NCBI GenBank assembly: GCA_019636565.1
Contig: JAHBXG010000003.1
Location: forward strand, 1-64,000
Length of the DNA stretch: 64,000 nucleotides
Source of the DNA: Phycisphaeraceae bacterium
GTDB taxonomy: Bacteria > Planctomycetota > Phycisphaerae > Phycisphaerales > UBA1924
Direction: 5' to 3'
Below are positions 25,699 to 33,829 of this stretch, in pieces (positions within the stretch are counted from its first letter, which is position 1; every line of letters starts with the position of its first letter). Position numbers and translations under genes: made by a program. The notes under the pieces are model-generated. The model was not told where the DNA came from. It ran no database searches and worked only from the letters and a program-made list of their open reading frames with translations.

Positions 25699-25735
25699 AG
25701 CGGCGTTTCGCCATGCCCGTGCGAAGCGCCGCTTT
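25699..25735 (+). terminator. Hairpin between convergent SDR and methylase genes
   Basis: A 13-bp stem with one G-T pair (25699-25711 with 25721-25733), a nine-base loop and only a three-base T-run. It lies between two converging genes, where it could stop transcription from either side, but the weak T-run makes this tentative. Confidence 0.45.
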
Positions 25736-25752
25736 CGCGCGCCGCAAAGCCA

Positions 25753-26586
25753 TCACGCCTTGCGCATGATGAACAGGTAATTGAATCCGCGGAGGAAGAA
25801 GTTTCCTTCTTCCGCCGCTTTGTGCCAGTTTCCCCGCTGCAGTTTCTGGTTGTGCCGGACAACCGAGATGATGTCCACAGGCTGCATGCTCTCCCGCATC
25901 ATGGAAAAGAGCTCGAAGCCGATCGGGGCAAAGCCTGTTGATTTCGAATTTGCGCCCGGCTTGCTGTAACTGTCGCTGACATACAAGGCCATGTGCCGCC
26001 CCGGCTTGAGAACCCGAGCGATCTCCCGGATCACACGGCGCATCGAGTCGTAGTAGGCCTTGCCGCCGTCCGGCGCGAGAGCGTCCAGTTTGCCGATGCA
26101 CGAAGGATCGTCCGAGTATTCCACATGCGTCGAATACGGCGGATCCACAAACACAAAGTCCACGCTCGCGCTGGGCAGGTCGATCTTTCTGGCGTCGCCC
26201 TGCCGAATATCGGGCCGCGATGGCGCCAGATCAAACCCGATCCCGCGCCGCTTGAGATCCATCGCCACGTCGATCGTCGTCCCGCTGCCCACCATCGGGT
26301 CCAGCACCGTCTCGCCCGGTTTCGTATACCTCTGCAAACACTGCCAAATCACCCACGACGGGCTGGCGCCGACGTACCGCTTGTCTCCCTGCATTCCGCC
26401 CGAAGCGCCCTCGTAGTGCTGGCTGGGATACTCCCAGAGCGTGGTGGTCATGATCTGCATCGGGGGCACCGCTCGCCGAACCGGACGTAACGGCGCGTGC
26501 TGCGATTGGCCCTCCGGCCCGGTGCGCGTGTCGTCGCCCTTGCGCCCCTTTCCGCCATCCCCGCGATTCGGCCGAATCGGTCTCAT
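25753..26586 (-). CDS. Solitary DNA methylase (N-4/N-6 amino-methyltransferase type)
   Basis: S-adenosylmethionine-dependent methylase of about 277 residues. Motif I is DPMVGSGTTIDVA and the catalytic motif IV is VDPPYST, typical of enzymes that methylate exocyclic amines. WEYPSQHYEG and the ISVVRHNQKLQRGNW block complete the pattern. No restriction endonuclease or specificity subunit lies nearby, so it is an orphan methylase; an RNA-methylating role is less likely but not excluded. The N-terminal 40 residues are low-complexity and basic, so the start is uncertain (ATG 26586, or a Met further in). Confidence 0.8.
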   Translation of the reverse strand: MRPIRPNRGDGGKGRKGDDTRTGPEGQSQHAPLRPVRRAVPPMQIMTTTLWEYPSQHYEGASGGMQGDKRYVGASPSWVIWQCLQRYTKPGETVLDPMVGSGTTIDVAMDLKRRGIGFDLAPSRPDIRQGDARKIDLPSASVDFVFVDPPYSTHVEYSDDPSCIGKLDALAPDGGKAYYDSMRRVIREIARVLKPGRHMALYVSDSYSKPGANSKSTGFAPIGFELFSMMRESMQPVDIISVVRHNQKLQRGNWHKAAEEGNFFLRGFNYLFIMRKA

Positions 26587-26658
26587 GTGTGTCCGAATGA
26601 AACTGCACTTCCCGGCTTCAACGCTGCGACTACAGCGACCCCGCGACAAATCTTCGGT

Positions 26659-27768
26659 TCAGGTATTCCAACGTTTCCGGATTGCTTCCAGCAACTTCGC
26701 CTTGGTCTCTTCCATCCCCATCGCAATCTTCGCCCCCGCGGCGCGGACGTGCCCGCCACCCCCAAACTCTTTAGCGACCGCGTTCACATCCACCGAGCCC
26801 GCGACCGACTTGCTTCGCAGGCTCACCTTCGTCAGTTTCTCGCCGGGCTTTGACTCCATTCCGAACTCGCTCGCATCGGCCTCTGTCAGAACCGCTGTCA
26901 CCATCACCGTCTCCAGCGTTTGCGAGTGGTCGGCGAATCCGCCCGAATCCGAAGCCTGCGCGCCCGTCTCCGCAAAGTCCTGTTTCGTGATCGTCATCAC
27001 GGCGACTCGGTTGTCATCGAACAACCTCAACGAATCGAGCGCACGTCCCAGCAGCTTCAATCGTGGCAACCTCTCCCGTTGCTCGATATTCACGTACAAC
27101 GCGGCGTGGTCCACTCCCGTCGAGAGCAAATCCGCGGCGGCATGCATCACCTTCGGCGTCACGTTGCTGTGCTTGAACCAACCTGTATCGGTCGCGATCC
27201 CCAGGTACAGCGGCTCGGCAACCTCTTTCGGCAGATCCGCCAGCGACTTTCTTTGCAGGATCAGCCGGCACAATTCCGCAACGGGCTGCGCCGCCGCGGC
27301 ACTCGTTGTATCCACAAAACGCTTGGGCGCGATATCCGCGTCTCCCTGCGCATGATGATCGACAACCGCGACTTCCGACCCGTGCGCCTTGAGCCAGGGC
27401 TTGATCATCTCGATCTGAGCCCACGAACCTGTATCCACGATGACGACGGCGTCCGCCCCCTCGTGCTCTATTTCGCTCACGTTCTCGATCGACAGCGAAG
27501 GCGTCTCACCCACTACCCGCTTGATCCAAGAAGGCCGCGGCCCGAAATACCACGCTCTCGCGCGCGGAGGCAGACTGACGGCTCCCGCGCTTTTCTGCCC
27601 CAGGTTCAAGGCCCGCACAAGCCCGATCGACGACCCGACCGCATCTCCATCCGGCTTGACGTGCGTCAGGACCACAATCTTGTTCTTGGTACGCAGCCAT
27701 TCCGCGATCGCCGCAAGATCGGTGTCGCTCCCCCACTTCGCACTGCCGCCCGTCTTTGTGCCGCTCAT
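26659..27768 (-). CDS. DHH/DHHA1 phosphoesterase, NrnA-like
   Basis: Related to NrnA, which degrades nanoRNA and dephosphorylates 3'-phosphoadenosine 5'-phosphate. About 369 residues. The DHH domain has LTHVKPDGDAVGSS, VIVDTGS and VVDHHAQGD metal-binding motifs; the C-terminal DHHA1 domain has VSLRSKS and the FGGGGHVRAAG signature. Its ATG overlaps the stop of ribF by four bases, so it is coupled to ribF. The usual neighbour rbfA is not here. A cyclic-dinucleotide phosphodiesterase of the GdpP/DhhP type is a possible alternative. Confidence 0.88.
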   Translation of the reverse strand: MSGTKTGGSAKWGSDTDLAAIAEWLRTKNKIVVLTHVKPDGDAVGSSIGLVRALNLGQKSAGAVSLPPRARAWYFGPRPSWIKRVVGETPSLSIENVSEIEHEGADAVVIVDTGSWAQIEMIKPWLKAHGSEVAVVDHHAQGDADIAPKRFVDTTSAAAAQPVAELCRLILQRKSLADLPKEVAEPLYLGIATDTGWFKHSNVTPKVMHAAADLLSTGVDHAALYVNIEQRERLPRLKLLGRALDSLRLFDDNRVAVMTITKQDFAETGAQASDSGGFADHSQTLETVMVTAVLTEADASEFGMESKPGEKLTKVSLRSKSVAGSVDVNAVAKEFGGGGHVRAAGAKIAMGMEETKAKLLEAIRKRWNT

Positions 27769-28793
27769 CGTGCAAACGTCCTTGTCGCACGACCCGCACC
27801 GGGCGCGAGAACGGCGGTTCTTGAAGATTCCAATCCAACACAATCAACCCTCGCGACATCGATGCCGCAATTCAGAATTCGCACGGCCGCTGCTCGATCC
27901 CGCTCCAACTGAGCCTTGAGCGCCCCAAGCCCCGAAAAGCGAACGGTGTCGCGCACCCAGCCGACCACTTCGATCGCCAGTTGCCAGCCATACTCCGGAA
28001 TCTCCGTGGCCGCTTCGCCGGTCGCCGGATCGACCAGATGCGCTTCGATCCGCGGCTCGGGCGAATCAAAGGTCGGACGCGACCCGATATTGACCGCTGC
28101 CGCCAGCCTCCGTCCGTCCGGCATCCGGGCCCAGGCTGCGTACACGCCCTGTGCAGGCAACAGAATCGCTTGCTCCGTCGGTTGCACAATATTCGCCGTC
28201 GCAAAGCCGATGGTTCTTCCCCGCTGATCGCCCTTGGTAACCACTCCGGCCACTTCGTGAGGCCGCCCCAGCACCAGCGAGGCATCGCGCGCCCGCCCCT
28301 CCGCCACCAGGTGTCGCACCAGCGTGCTGCTCGCCCGTACCACCGAAAGATCCGACAGCGCCACCTCCACGGGCTGCACCACCTCGACCGCAAATCCCAT
28401 CCGCCGTCCTTCGTCGATGAGTGTGTCGATCGATCCAGCCCGGCCCTTGCCGTAGTTAAAATCGGGGCCTTCGACCACCGCCACCGGATGTCGCTCTCGC
28501 ATCAGCATCGCCAGAAACTCATCCGGCGTCATGGACAACAGGGTGTCCGTCGGCTCGAGCCTTATCACTTCGTCCGCGCCGGCTTCGCGGAGCAGTTCGA
28601 CCCGGCGATCGAAGGCCGTGAGCCTGGCCGGCGCGTGGCCGGGACGCAGCCGGCTTGTCGGGTGCGGGTCGAATGCCAGCGCCACCACCTTCGCCCCCGC
28701 CCCATCCGCCAAGTCCCTCGCACGCCGGATCAGGGCGCGATGCCCGGCGTGCACGCCGTCGAAGTTCCCGATTGTGATTACCGCCTTGGGCAT
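27765..28793 (-). CDS. ribF: Bifunctional riboflavin kinase/FAD synthetase
   Basis: Makes FMN and FAD from riboflavin. 342 residues: the N-terminal adenylyltransferase domain has IGNFDGVHAGHRALI and the FDPHPTS block, then VEGPDFNYGKGRAG and VRASSTLVRHLVAEG; the C-terminal flavokinase domain has GRTIGFATANI, GVYAAWA, AAVNIGSRPTF and EAHLVD. The tail after about residue 310 is atypical. TAGCCT lies six bases before the ATG with no Shine-Dalgarno sequence. It leads an operon with the NrnA-like gene. Confidence 0.96.
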   Translation of the reverse strand: MPKAVITIGNFDGVHAGHRALIRRARDLADGAGAKVVALAFDPHPTSRLRPGHAPARLTAFDRRVELLREAGADEVIRLEPTDTLLSMTPDEFLAMLMRERHPVAVVEGPDFNYGKGRAGSIDTLIDEGRRMGFAVEVVQPVEVALSDLSVVRASSTLVRHLVAEGRARDASLVLGRPHEVAGVVTKGDQRGRTIGFATANIVQPTEQAILLPAQGVYAAWARMPDGRRLAAAVNIGSRPTFDSPEPRIEAHLVDPATGEAATEIPEYGWQLAIEVVGWVRDTVRFSGLGALKAQLERDRAAAVRILNCGIDVARVDCVGLESSRTAVLAPGAGRATRTFAR

Positions 28794-28799
28794 CCCTCA

Positions 28800-28805
28800 A
28801 GGCTA
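28800..28805 (-). promoter_or_regulatory. TANNNT element before ribF
   Basis: TAGCCT on the minus strand ends six bases before the ribF ATG, the start-proximal spacing seen at several other genes in this window. Confidence 0.3.
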
Positions 28806-28862
28806 GCAGGTGGCGCCCCCCCGTTTCAGGCTTGATTCGTGCGTGTGCCAATACTTTCAGCC

Positions 28863-29789
28863 ATGCGTTGGAGCCGGGAGCACAAGTCCAAACTCGGGTT
28901 CTGGACCAACGCCCTGCGCTCCGGTGTTCGCCGATACGCGCGCCAACTCGCCGATCTCAGCCCCTTCCACGACCACACCCCCAGCCCCGCCGACTTCGCA
29001 GAAGCCTGGGCCCGCGAATGTGAACGCGCGGGAGACGACATCGTCGTCTGCTGGCTCGGGCATTGCACCGTGCTGATCCGACTGGGACATCTCAACATCC
29101 TGACCGATCCGGTGTTCTCCCGCCGGATTGGCGTCAAGATCGGCAACCGCACCGTGGGTCTCACACGCATCGGCGACCCCCCCCTGCAGACCAAGCACTT
29201 GCCCCCTGTCGATCTCATCTTGATCAGCCATCCCCACTTCGACCACCTGGATAAGCCAACGCTCAATCGCCTCCGCTCTCCTTCCACGCTCGTTGTGACG
29301 GCCAAGGCGTCCAGACGCCTCATTCCCTCGGGCTTCGCCGACGTGCTCGAAATGGGCTGGCACCAGACTGCCGTGCTCGAGAACCTGAAGGTCGAAACCA
29401 TCAAGCCCAAACACTGGGGCGCCCGAACCGCATGGGATCGCCATCGTGGATACAACAGTTACGTCCTGACTGTCGGCTCCCAGAAGGTTCTTTTTGCGGG
29501 CGATACCGCCCTCACCGACGCCTACTCCGGCCTTCGTGGCATCGACCTGGCCATCTTCGGCATCGGTAGCTACGAGCCATGGGAACACGCCCACGCCACC
29601 CCCGAGCAGGTCTGGCGGATGTTCACCCAGGCCCATGGCGCACGCCTCCTGCCCGTCCATCACTCCACCTTTGAACTTGGCGACGAGCCGCCCGGCGAAC
29701 CAATGCAGCGGCTGGAAGCAGCGGCCGGGAACGACCGCAAGCGAGTTCTCGAATCGTACATCGGGAAAATCTTGAAGGTAAGTTCTTAG
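28863..29789 (+). CDS. MBL-fold metallo-hydrolase, NAPE-PLD/UlaG-like
   Basis: Metallo-beta-lactamase-fold enzyme of about 308 residues. The metal motif is SHPHFDHLDK; other ligands are His and Asp in LFAGDTALTD and the late HHSTF. The GHCTVLIRLGHLNILTDPVFS and RIGDPPL segments match the branch containing N-acylphosphatidylethanolamine phospholipase D and related lipid or lactone hydrolases. The substrate is not known. ATG at 28863 is preferred over a GTG at 28839; AATACT lies seven bases upstream. The 71 bases after it are AT-rich with short direct and inverted CTTAC repeats. Confidence 0.85.
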   Translation: MRWSREHKSKLGFWTNALRSGVRRYARQLADLSPFHDHTPSPADFAEAWARECERAGDDIVVCWLGHCTVLIRLGHLNILTDPVFSRRIGVKIGNRTVGLTRIGDPPLQTKHLPPVDLILISHPHFDHLDKPTLNRLRSPSTLVVTAKASRRLIPSGFADVLEMGWHQTAVLENLKVETIKPKHWGARTAWDRHRGYNSYVLTVGSQKVLFAGDTALTDAYSGLRGIDLAIFGIGSYEPWEHAHATPEQVWRMFTQAHGARLLPVHHSTFELGDEPPGEPMQRLEAAAGNDRKRVLESYIGKILKVSS

Positions 29790-29825
29790 CTTACTGAGTC
29801 TTATGCTTACCTGACAACAAACAAC

Positions 29826-29854
29826 TTGCGTGTTTGTATTTCACTTGGTATACT
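29826..29854 (+). promoter_or_regulatory. Sigma-70-type promoter of the radical SAM gene
   Basis: -35 TTGCGT (29826-29831), a 17-base spacer and extended -10 TGGTATACT (hexamer 29849-29854). Transcription would start near 29861, exactly where the GTG start codon lies, giving a leaderless mRNA. Confidence 0.7.
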
Positions 29855-29860
29855 GCGCGG

Positions 29861-30970
29861 GTGTTTCAGTCCGACTTCAGTTCCAAAGATGCCCTTCCCG
29901 CCGGTCCCGCTCGGGGCCGCGGGGCCGGTCTCAATCCGGGGAATCGCTTTGAGGACGTCCGGCTGCATGTCTTGGGCGAGCATCAGGATGAGGTCCGCGC
30001 AGAGCACCCGAACGGCGTTCAGGTCAAGACCAGAGTGCTTCCCGACCGCAGCAAATCCTTCATCAATCCGGTGGATTCACCGGACCTTTCGATGAAGTGG
30101 ACCATCAACCCGTACCGGGGCTGCGAGCATGGGTGCATTTATTGCTACGCGCGGCCGGGTCATGAATACCTCGGCATGTCCAGCGGTTTGGATTTTGAGA
30201 CTGTCATTCTCGCCAAGCACGATGCCCCGGCGCTGCTCCGCCGCGAACTGGCGAGGCCGGGGTGGAGGGGGGAAAGCATCACCATGTCTGGGGTGACGGA
30301 TTGCTACCAGCCGGTCGAGCGGGAACTCGAAATCACGCGAAGGTGTTTGGAGGTGATGGTCGAGTGCCGGCAGGCGGTTGGAATCATCACCAAGAGCAAA
30401 CTTATTCTGCGGGATCTTGAACTTCTGGCCAAATTGAACGAGCAAAGGGCCGTGCACGTCGCCATCAGCATCACCAGCCTCGATAACGAACTCGCGGCCA
30501 GAATGGAACCGCGCGCGTCCAGCCCGCGCGATCGGCTGCAAACTGTTCGAGCGCTTGCCGATGCGGGGATTCCGGTGACCGTCATGACCGCCCCAATTCT
30601 GCCGGGAATCAACGACCGCGAGATTCCGGCGTTGCTTGCCGCGGCAGCAGACGCAGGAGCGACTGGCGCGGGCTGGGTCATGCTCCGACTGCCCTATCAG
30701 ATCAAGGATCTTTTCCTCGAATGGCTGCAACGCCAATTTCCGGAGCGAGCGGCGAAAGTCGAGGGATTCGTTCGCGAGATGCACGGGGGCGCCTTGTACG
30801 ACCCGCGCCACTTCATCCGCCAGCGGGGCCAAGGACCGATGGCGCAGCAGATTGCCGCGACGTTCCGGCTCTTTGCGAAAAGGCATGGCCTGAATCAGCA
30901 TCGCCAGGCACTGAATGAAGAAGCTTTCCGCCGCCCTCTGCGCGGAGGCCAAACGGAACTCTTTGCTTGA
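29861..30970 (+). CDS. PA0069-family radical SAM protein
   Basis: Radical S-adenosylmethionine enzyme of about 369 residues. The cluster motif is CEHGCIYCYA, preceded by NPYRGC. KTRVLPDRSKSFI, SGVTDCYQPVERELEITRR, ITSLDNELAARMEPR and PILPGINDREIP match the PA0069/Rv2578c family, whose substrate is unknown. The GTG at 29861 coincides with the predicted transcription start; an ATG at 29834 lies inside the promoter. It is convergent with cardiolipin synthase; the 120 bases between carry only an imperfect hairpin near 31000-31030. Confidence 0.9.
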   Translation: MFQSDFSSKDALPAGPARGRGAGLNPGNRFEDVRLHVLGEHQDEVRAEHPNGVQVKTRVLPDRSKSFINPVDSPDLSMKWTINPYRGCEHGCIYCYARPGHEYLGMSSGLDFETVILAKHDAPALLRRELARPGWRGESITMSGVTDCYQPVERELEITRRCLEVMVECRQAVGIITKSKLILRDLELLAKLNEQRAVHVAISITSLDNELAARMEPRASSPRDRLQTVRALADAGIPVTVMTAPILPGINDREIPALLAAAADAGATGAGWVMLRLPYQIKDLFLEWLQRQFPERAAKVEGFVREMHGGALYDPRHFIRQRGQGPMAQQIAATFRLFAKRHGLNQHRQALNEEAFRRPLRGGQTELFA

Positions 30971-31090
30971 AAACCTACCAAGGCCACGCGATCGAACGAG
31001 GCATTTCGGGCGATCGAATCGCTCGAAACCCGCCATCACTCCTTGAAAATCGTTTCCTTTGTGACCCGCGAAGAGCAACTTCGATCCGTC

Positions 31091-32545
31091 TTACAGCAGA
31101 GGCCCCGCCAACTGGGCAAGATTGTCCACAAACCGCTCGACAATCGATCGTTTGCGCCACGCTTTCGCATTGATCTCGATCGACTCCTTGAGATAGCGGC
31201 GCTGCTGTTGACGCAGTTCATCCGTGAACTCGCCGTCGTAAATGAAAAGCGTGACCTCAAAGTTCAGCCAGAACGAGCGCATGTCGAGATTCGCTGAGCC
31301 AACCATGCCCAACTTGCGGTCCACCGTCGCGGTTTTGGCGTGCAGCAGACCCTCGGGGTGCAGGGCGATCCGGACGCCAGCATCCAGAAGATCCTGAAAC
31401 TGCGCGCGGCTGGCGGCTTCCACGAGCCTCGCGTCCAGCGTGTCGGGAAGAATGAGCGTGACCGCGACGCCCCTCATCGCGGCATTGATCAGGGCCGTCT
31501 TCATCGACTCGTCGGGGACAAAGTATGGCGTGACCATGACGATCTCTTCTCTCGCGGCGAACACCGCCGCGATGAGCGCCTGACGGATGGCGTCGGGCTG
31601 AGGCCCCGGACCGGAGGGCACGACGTGGACGATGGAACTGCCCGTTCTTTGCGCGGTGGGATAAAACTCTTCGGGGTCCTTGAGTTTCTCGTCGGTTTCC
31701 GCCGCCCAGTCGCGGAGGAACACCGTTTGCAGCGCTTGCACGGCCGGGCCGGTGATCCGGACCGTCGTATCGATCCACGGCCCCACTTTCTTGCGCCGCT
31801 TGTTTCGGAAGGCCTTGTCTGTCAGGTTTTGGCTGCCGCAGTAGGCGACCAATCCATCAATCACGGCGATCTTGCGATGGTTCCGCAGATCGAGCCGAGC
31901 AAATGCCATGCGCAAAAACCCCGCCGGCAGCGCCCCCACAACCTGCACGCCGGCTTCTCGCATCCGAGCGCATTCCGCGCACTTCAGAAAACCGTTCGCG
32001 CCAACCCAATCCACCAGCACGCGACACTGCACACCCCGCTTTGCGGCTTCGATCAGCGCGTCGCCGATGTCTTTTCCTCGGCCTTCGGGCATCCAGATGT
32101 AGTAAAGCAGATGGCAGTGGTTCTTCGCGCTATCGATGTCGGCCTTCAGCCGGTCGAGCACGAGATTGGCATCGTCCATCAGGTCGAGCGTGTTGCCCTT
32201 GAGAGGCGGCATTCCGCCCAGAGCGGTGCCCAGTTTTGCGAGAACCGCGTAGCACTCCTCGTCGGCGTTCCACTCGACATGCCGCTTGCGCCAGCGGGTC
32301 TCCATCTCGTCGTTGAAATACCGCGTCTTGTTCTCGAATCGCAGGACGCGCCGTGCGCCCAGTCGGTTCTCGCCCATGATGACGTATAAAGCCGGCCCGA
32401 CGATCGGAAGGAAAAACAGAATGATGATCCAGGAAAGCGAAACGGACGGCTTGATGCCGCGCATGACTACGCGCAGCATGAGTCCTGCTCGGACCAAAGC
32501 ATCGATTGCAAACAGTGTGAGCCCGAGCCAACCGGAGGTGAACAT
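31091..32545 (-). CDS. cls: Cardiolipin synthase (phospholipase D family)
   Basis: Condenses phosphatidylglycerol molecules to cardiolipin at the inner membrane. About 484 residues with two N-terminal membrane segments and two HKD motifs: NHRKIAVIDG (first) and LHAKTATVDRKLG followed by GSANLDMRS (second). The C-terminal region fits ClsA-type enzymes. I prefer the ATG at 32545, which has TATTCT seven bases upstream, over a GTG at 32563 that lies across this element. Confidence 0.93.
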   Translation of the reverse strand: MFTSGWLGLTLFAIDALVRAGLMLRVVMRGIKPSVSLSWIIILFFLPIVGPALYVIMGENRLGARRVLRFENKTRYFNDEMETRWRKRHVEWNADEECYAVLAKLGTALGGMPPLKGNTLDLMDDANLVLDRLKADIDSAKNHCHLLYYIWMPEGRGKDIGDALIEAAKRGVQCRVLVDWVGANGFLKCAECARMREAGVQVVGALPAGFLRMAFARLDLRNHRKIAVIDGLVAYCGSQNLTDKAFRNKRRKKVGPWIDTTVRITGPAVQALQTVFLRDWAAETDEKLKDPEEFYPTAQRTGSSIVHVVPSGPGPQPDAIRQALIAAVFAAREEIVMVTPYFVPDESMKTALINAAMRGVAVTLILPDTLDARLVEAASRAQFQDLLDAGVRIALHPEGLLHAKTATVDRKLGMVGSANLDMRSFWLNFEVTLFIYDGEFTDELRQQQRRYLKESIEINAKAWRKRSIVERFVDNLAQLAGPLL

Positions 32546-32552
32546 CGCCGCC

Positions 32553-32558
32553 AGAATA
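32553..32558 (-). promoter_or_regulatory. -10-like hexamer of cls (TATTCT)
   Basis: TATTCT on the minus strand ends seven bases before the cls ATG and is preceded by TGGC. The same TATTCT-G block stands before pilT and murD. Confidence 0.4.
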
Positions 32559-32644
32559 GCCACAGAGTCTCGCCGAACGACGTATGCGACTCAGAGCTGA
32601 GACTCGGCAGCGACGTCGACCGGTCGGTGGTGTTGAAACCAGGC

Positions 32645-33787
32645 CTAACCGCCGGGCTTCTTGAGTCGGGAAACCAAGGTGGACGCCTTCACCTCGACGC
32701 CCTTGAGAATCGAGTCCAAGGCTTCACGGTTTGGGGCATGGTCCATCGCCACTTGCCGGCTTATCGACTCCTTCTTGACGAGATGGGCCAGCGAAAGTGT
32801 GAATGAATGCATTCCCTCGCCGGGGTCTGACCCGGTGCTGCCACTGATGAGCGCGGGCAAGTCGTTATCTTCACCTTCGCGGATTTTCTCTCTCACGAGC
32901 CCGGTTCCGAGCAGCACCTCGGTAGCCGGGATCACCTTGGAGCCCGAACTCTCGTGTGCGGGAAGCAGTTTTTGCGCGCAGATGGCCCGCAACGTGTTCG
33001 CGATCGCGGTTCTTATGAACCCACGCTCGCTGGGCGGAAAGAACTCCAACATGCGGCTGAAGGCTTGCATGGTGTCGGCGGTGTGCATCGACCCGAAGAC
33101 CAGATGCCCGGTTTCGGCGGCCTGGATCGCCGCGAGCACGGTCGCGTGATCACGTAATTCACCGATCATCACTACGTCCGGATCTTCACGCACCACAAAC
33201 CGGAGAGCGGTCGGGTAGTCGTTCACATCGATGCCGATCTCACGCTGGCTGATGATCGACTTCTTGGGGACGATCCGGTATTCAACGGGGTCCTCGATCG
33301 TGATGATATTTTCGGCGCGGGTCTGATTGATCTGTTCGATCATCGCGGCCAACGTGCTCGACTTTCCCGAGCCCGTCACCCCGACGACCAGAACCATCCC
33401 GTCGGTGGTCTCGTTGACCAGTTTGGAATAGATCGCCGGAAGATTCAGTTGCTCGTAGCTCGGGATCTCGGCTTTGACGCGCCGGATCGCGGCGTGCGTG
33501 TGAGCACCGGCCCGGAAGATGTTGACGCGAAAGCGATCGCCATCGGGGAGGCTCGCGGAGAAGTCGAGGTTGCCGTTGTTTTCGAATTTTTCCTTCTGTG
33601 CCGCCGTCAGTATCGGATCGAGCAGATGGTCGGCCTCTTCTTCGGTAATCGGCGGAGAGTCCACGGCCCGCAGCAGCCCGCCGATCCGGTACGTTGGCGC
33701 GATGCCGACCTTGATGTGGAGGTCTGAAGCGTCGAGCTTCTTCATCGAACCGAGCAAACGCTGGATCGTGAGGCTGCCGGTAATCAT
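32645..33787 (-). CDS. pilT: Type IV pilus retraction ATPase, PilT-type
   Basis: Hexameric cytoplasmic ATPase that drives pilus retraction and twitching. About 380 residues. Walker A is GVTGSGKSST (136-145), Asp box IITIEDPVEY, Walker B VVMIGELRDHAT, His box GSMHTAD. The C-terminal half has LRAICAQKLLP in place of the commoner QRL form and a 30-residue extension before VKKESIS. No pilus structural genes are nearby. The ATG at 33787 is preceded by TGGTATTCT six bases away. Confidence 0.9.
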   Translation of the reverse strand: MITGSLTIQRLLGSMKKLDASDLHIKVGIAPTYRIGGLLRAVDSPPITEEEADHLLDPILTAAQKEKFENNGNLDFSASLPDGDRFRVNIFRAGAHTHAAIRRVKAEIPSYEQLNLPAIYSKLVNETTDGMVLVVGVTGSGKSSTLAAMIEQINQTRAENIITIEDPVEYRIVPKKSIISQREIGIDVNDYPTALRFVVREDPDVVMIGELRDHATVLAAIQAAETGHLVFGSMHTADTMQAFSRMLEFFPPSERGFIRTAIANTLRAICAQKLLPAHESSGSKVIPATEVLLGTGLVREKIREGEDNDLPALISGSTGSDPGEGMHSFTLSLAHLVKKESISRQVAMDHAPNREALDSILKGVEVKASTLVSRLKKPGG

Positions 33788-33793
33788 GCGGGC

Positions 33794-33799
33794 AGAATA
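33794..33799 (-). promoter_or_regulatory. Extended -10 of pilT (TGGTATTCT)
   Basis: The minus-strand hexamer TATTCT, with an upstream TGG giving an extended -10, ends six bases before the pilT ATG. No Shine-Dalgarno sequence; a leaderless mRNA is predicted. Confidence 0.45.
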
Positions 33800-33829
33800 C
33801 CAGACGCTGGGCACCCGCGCCGGGTAAAT

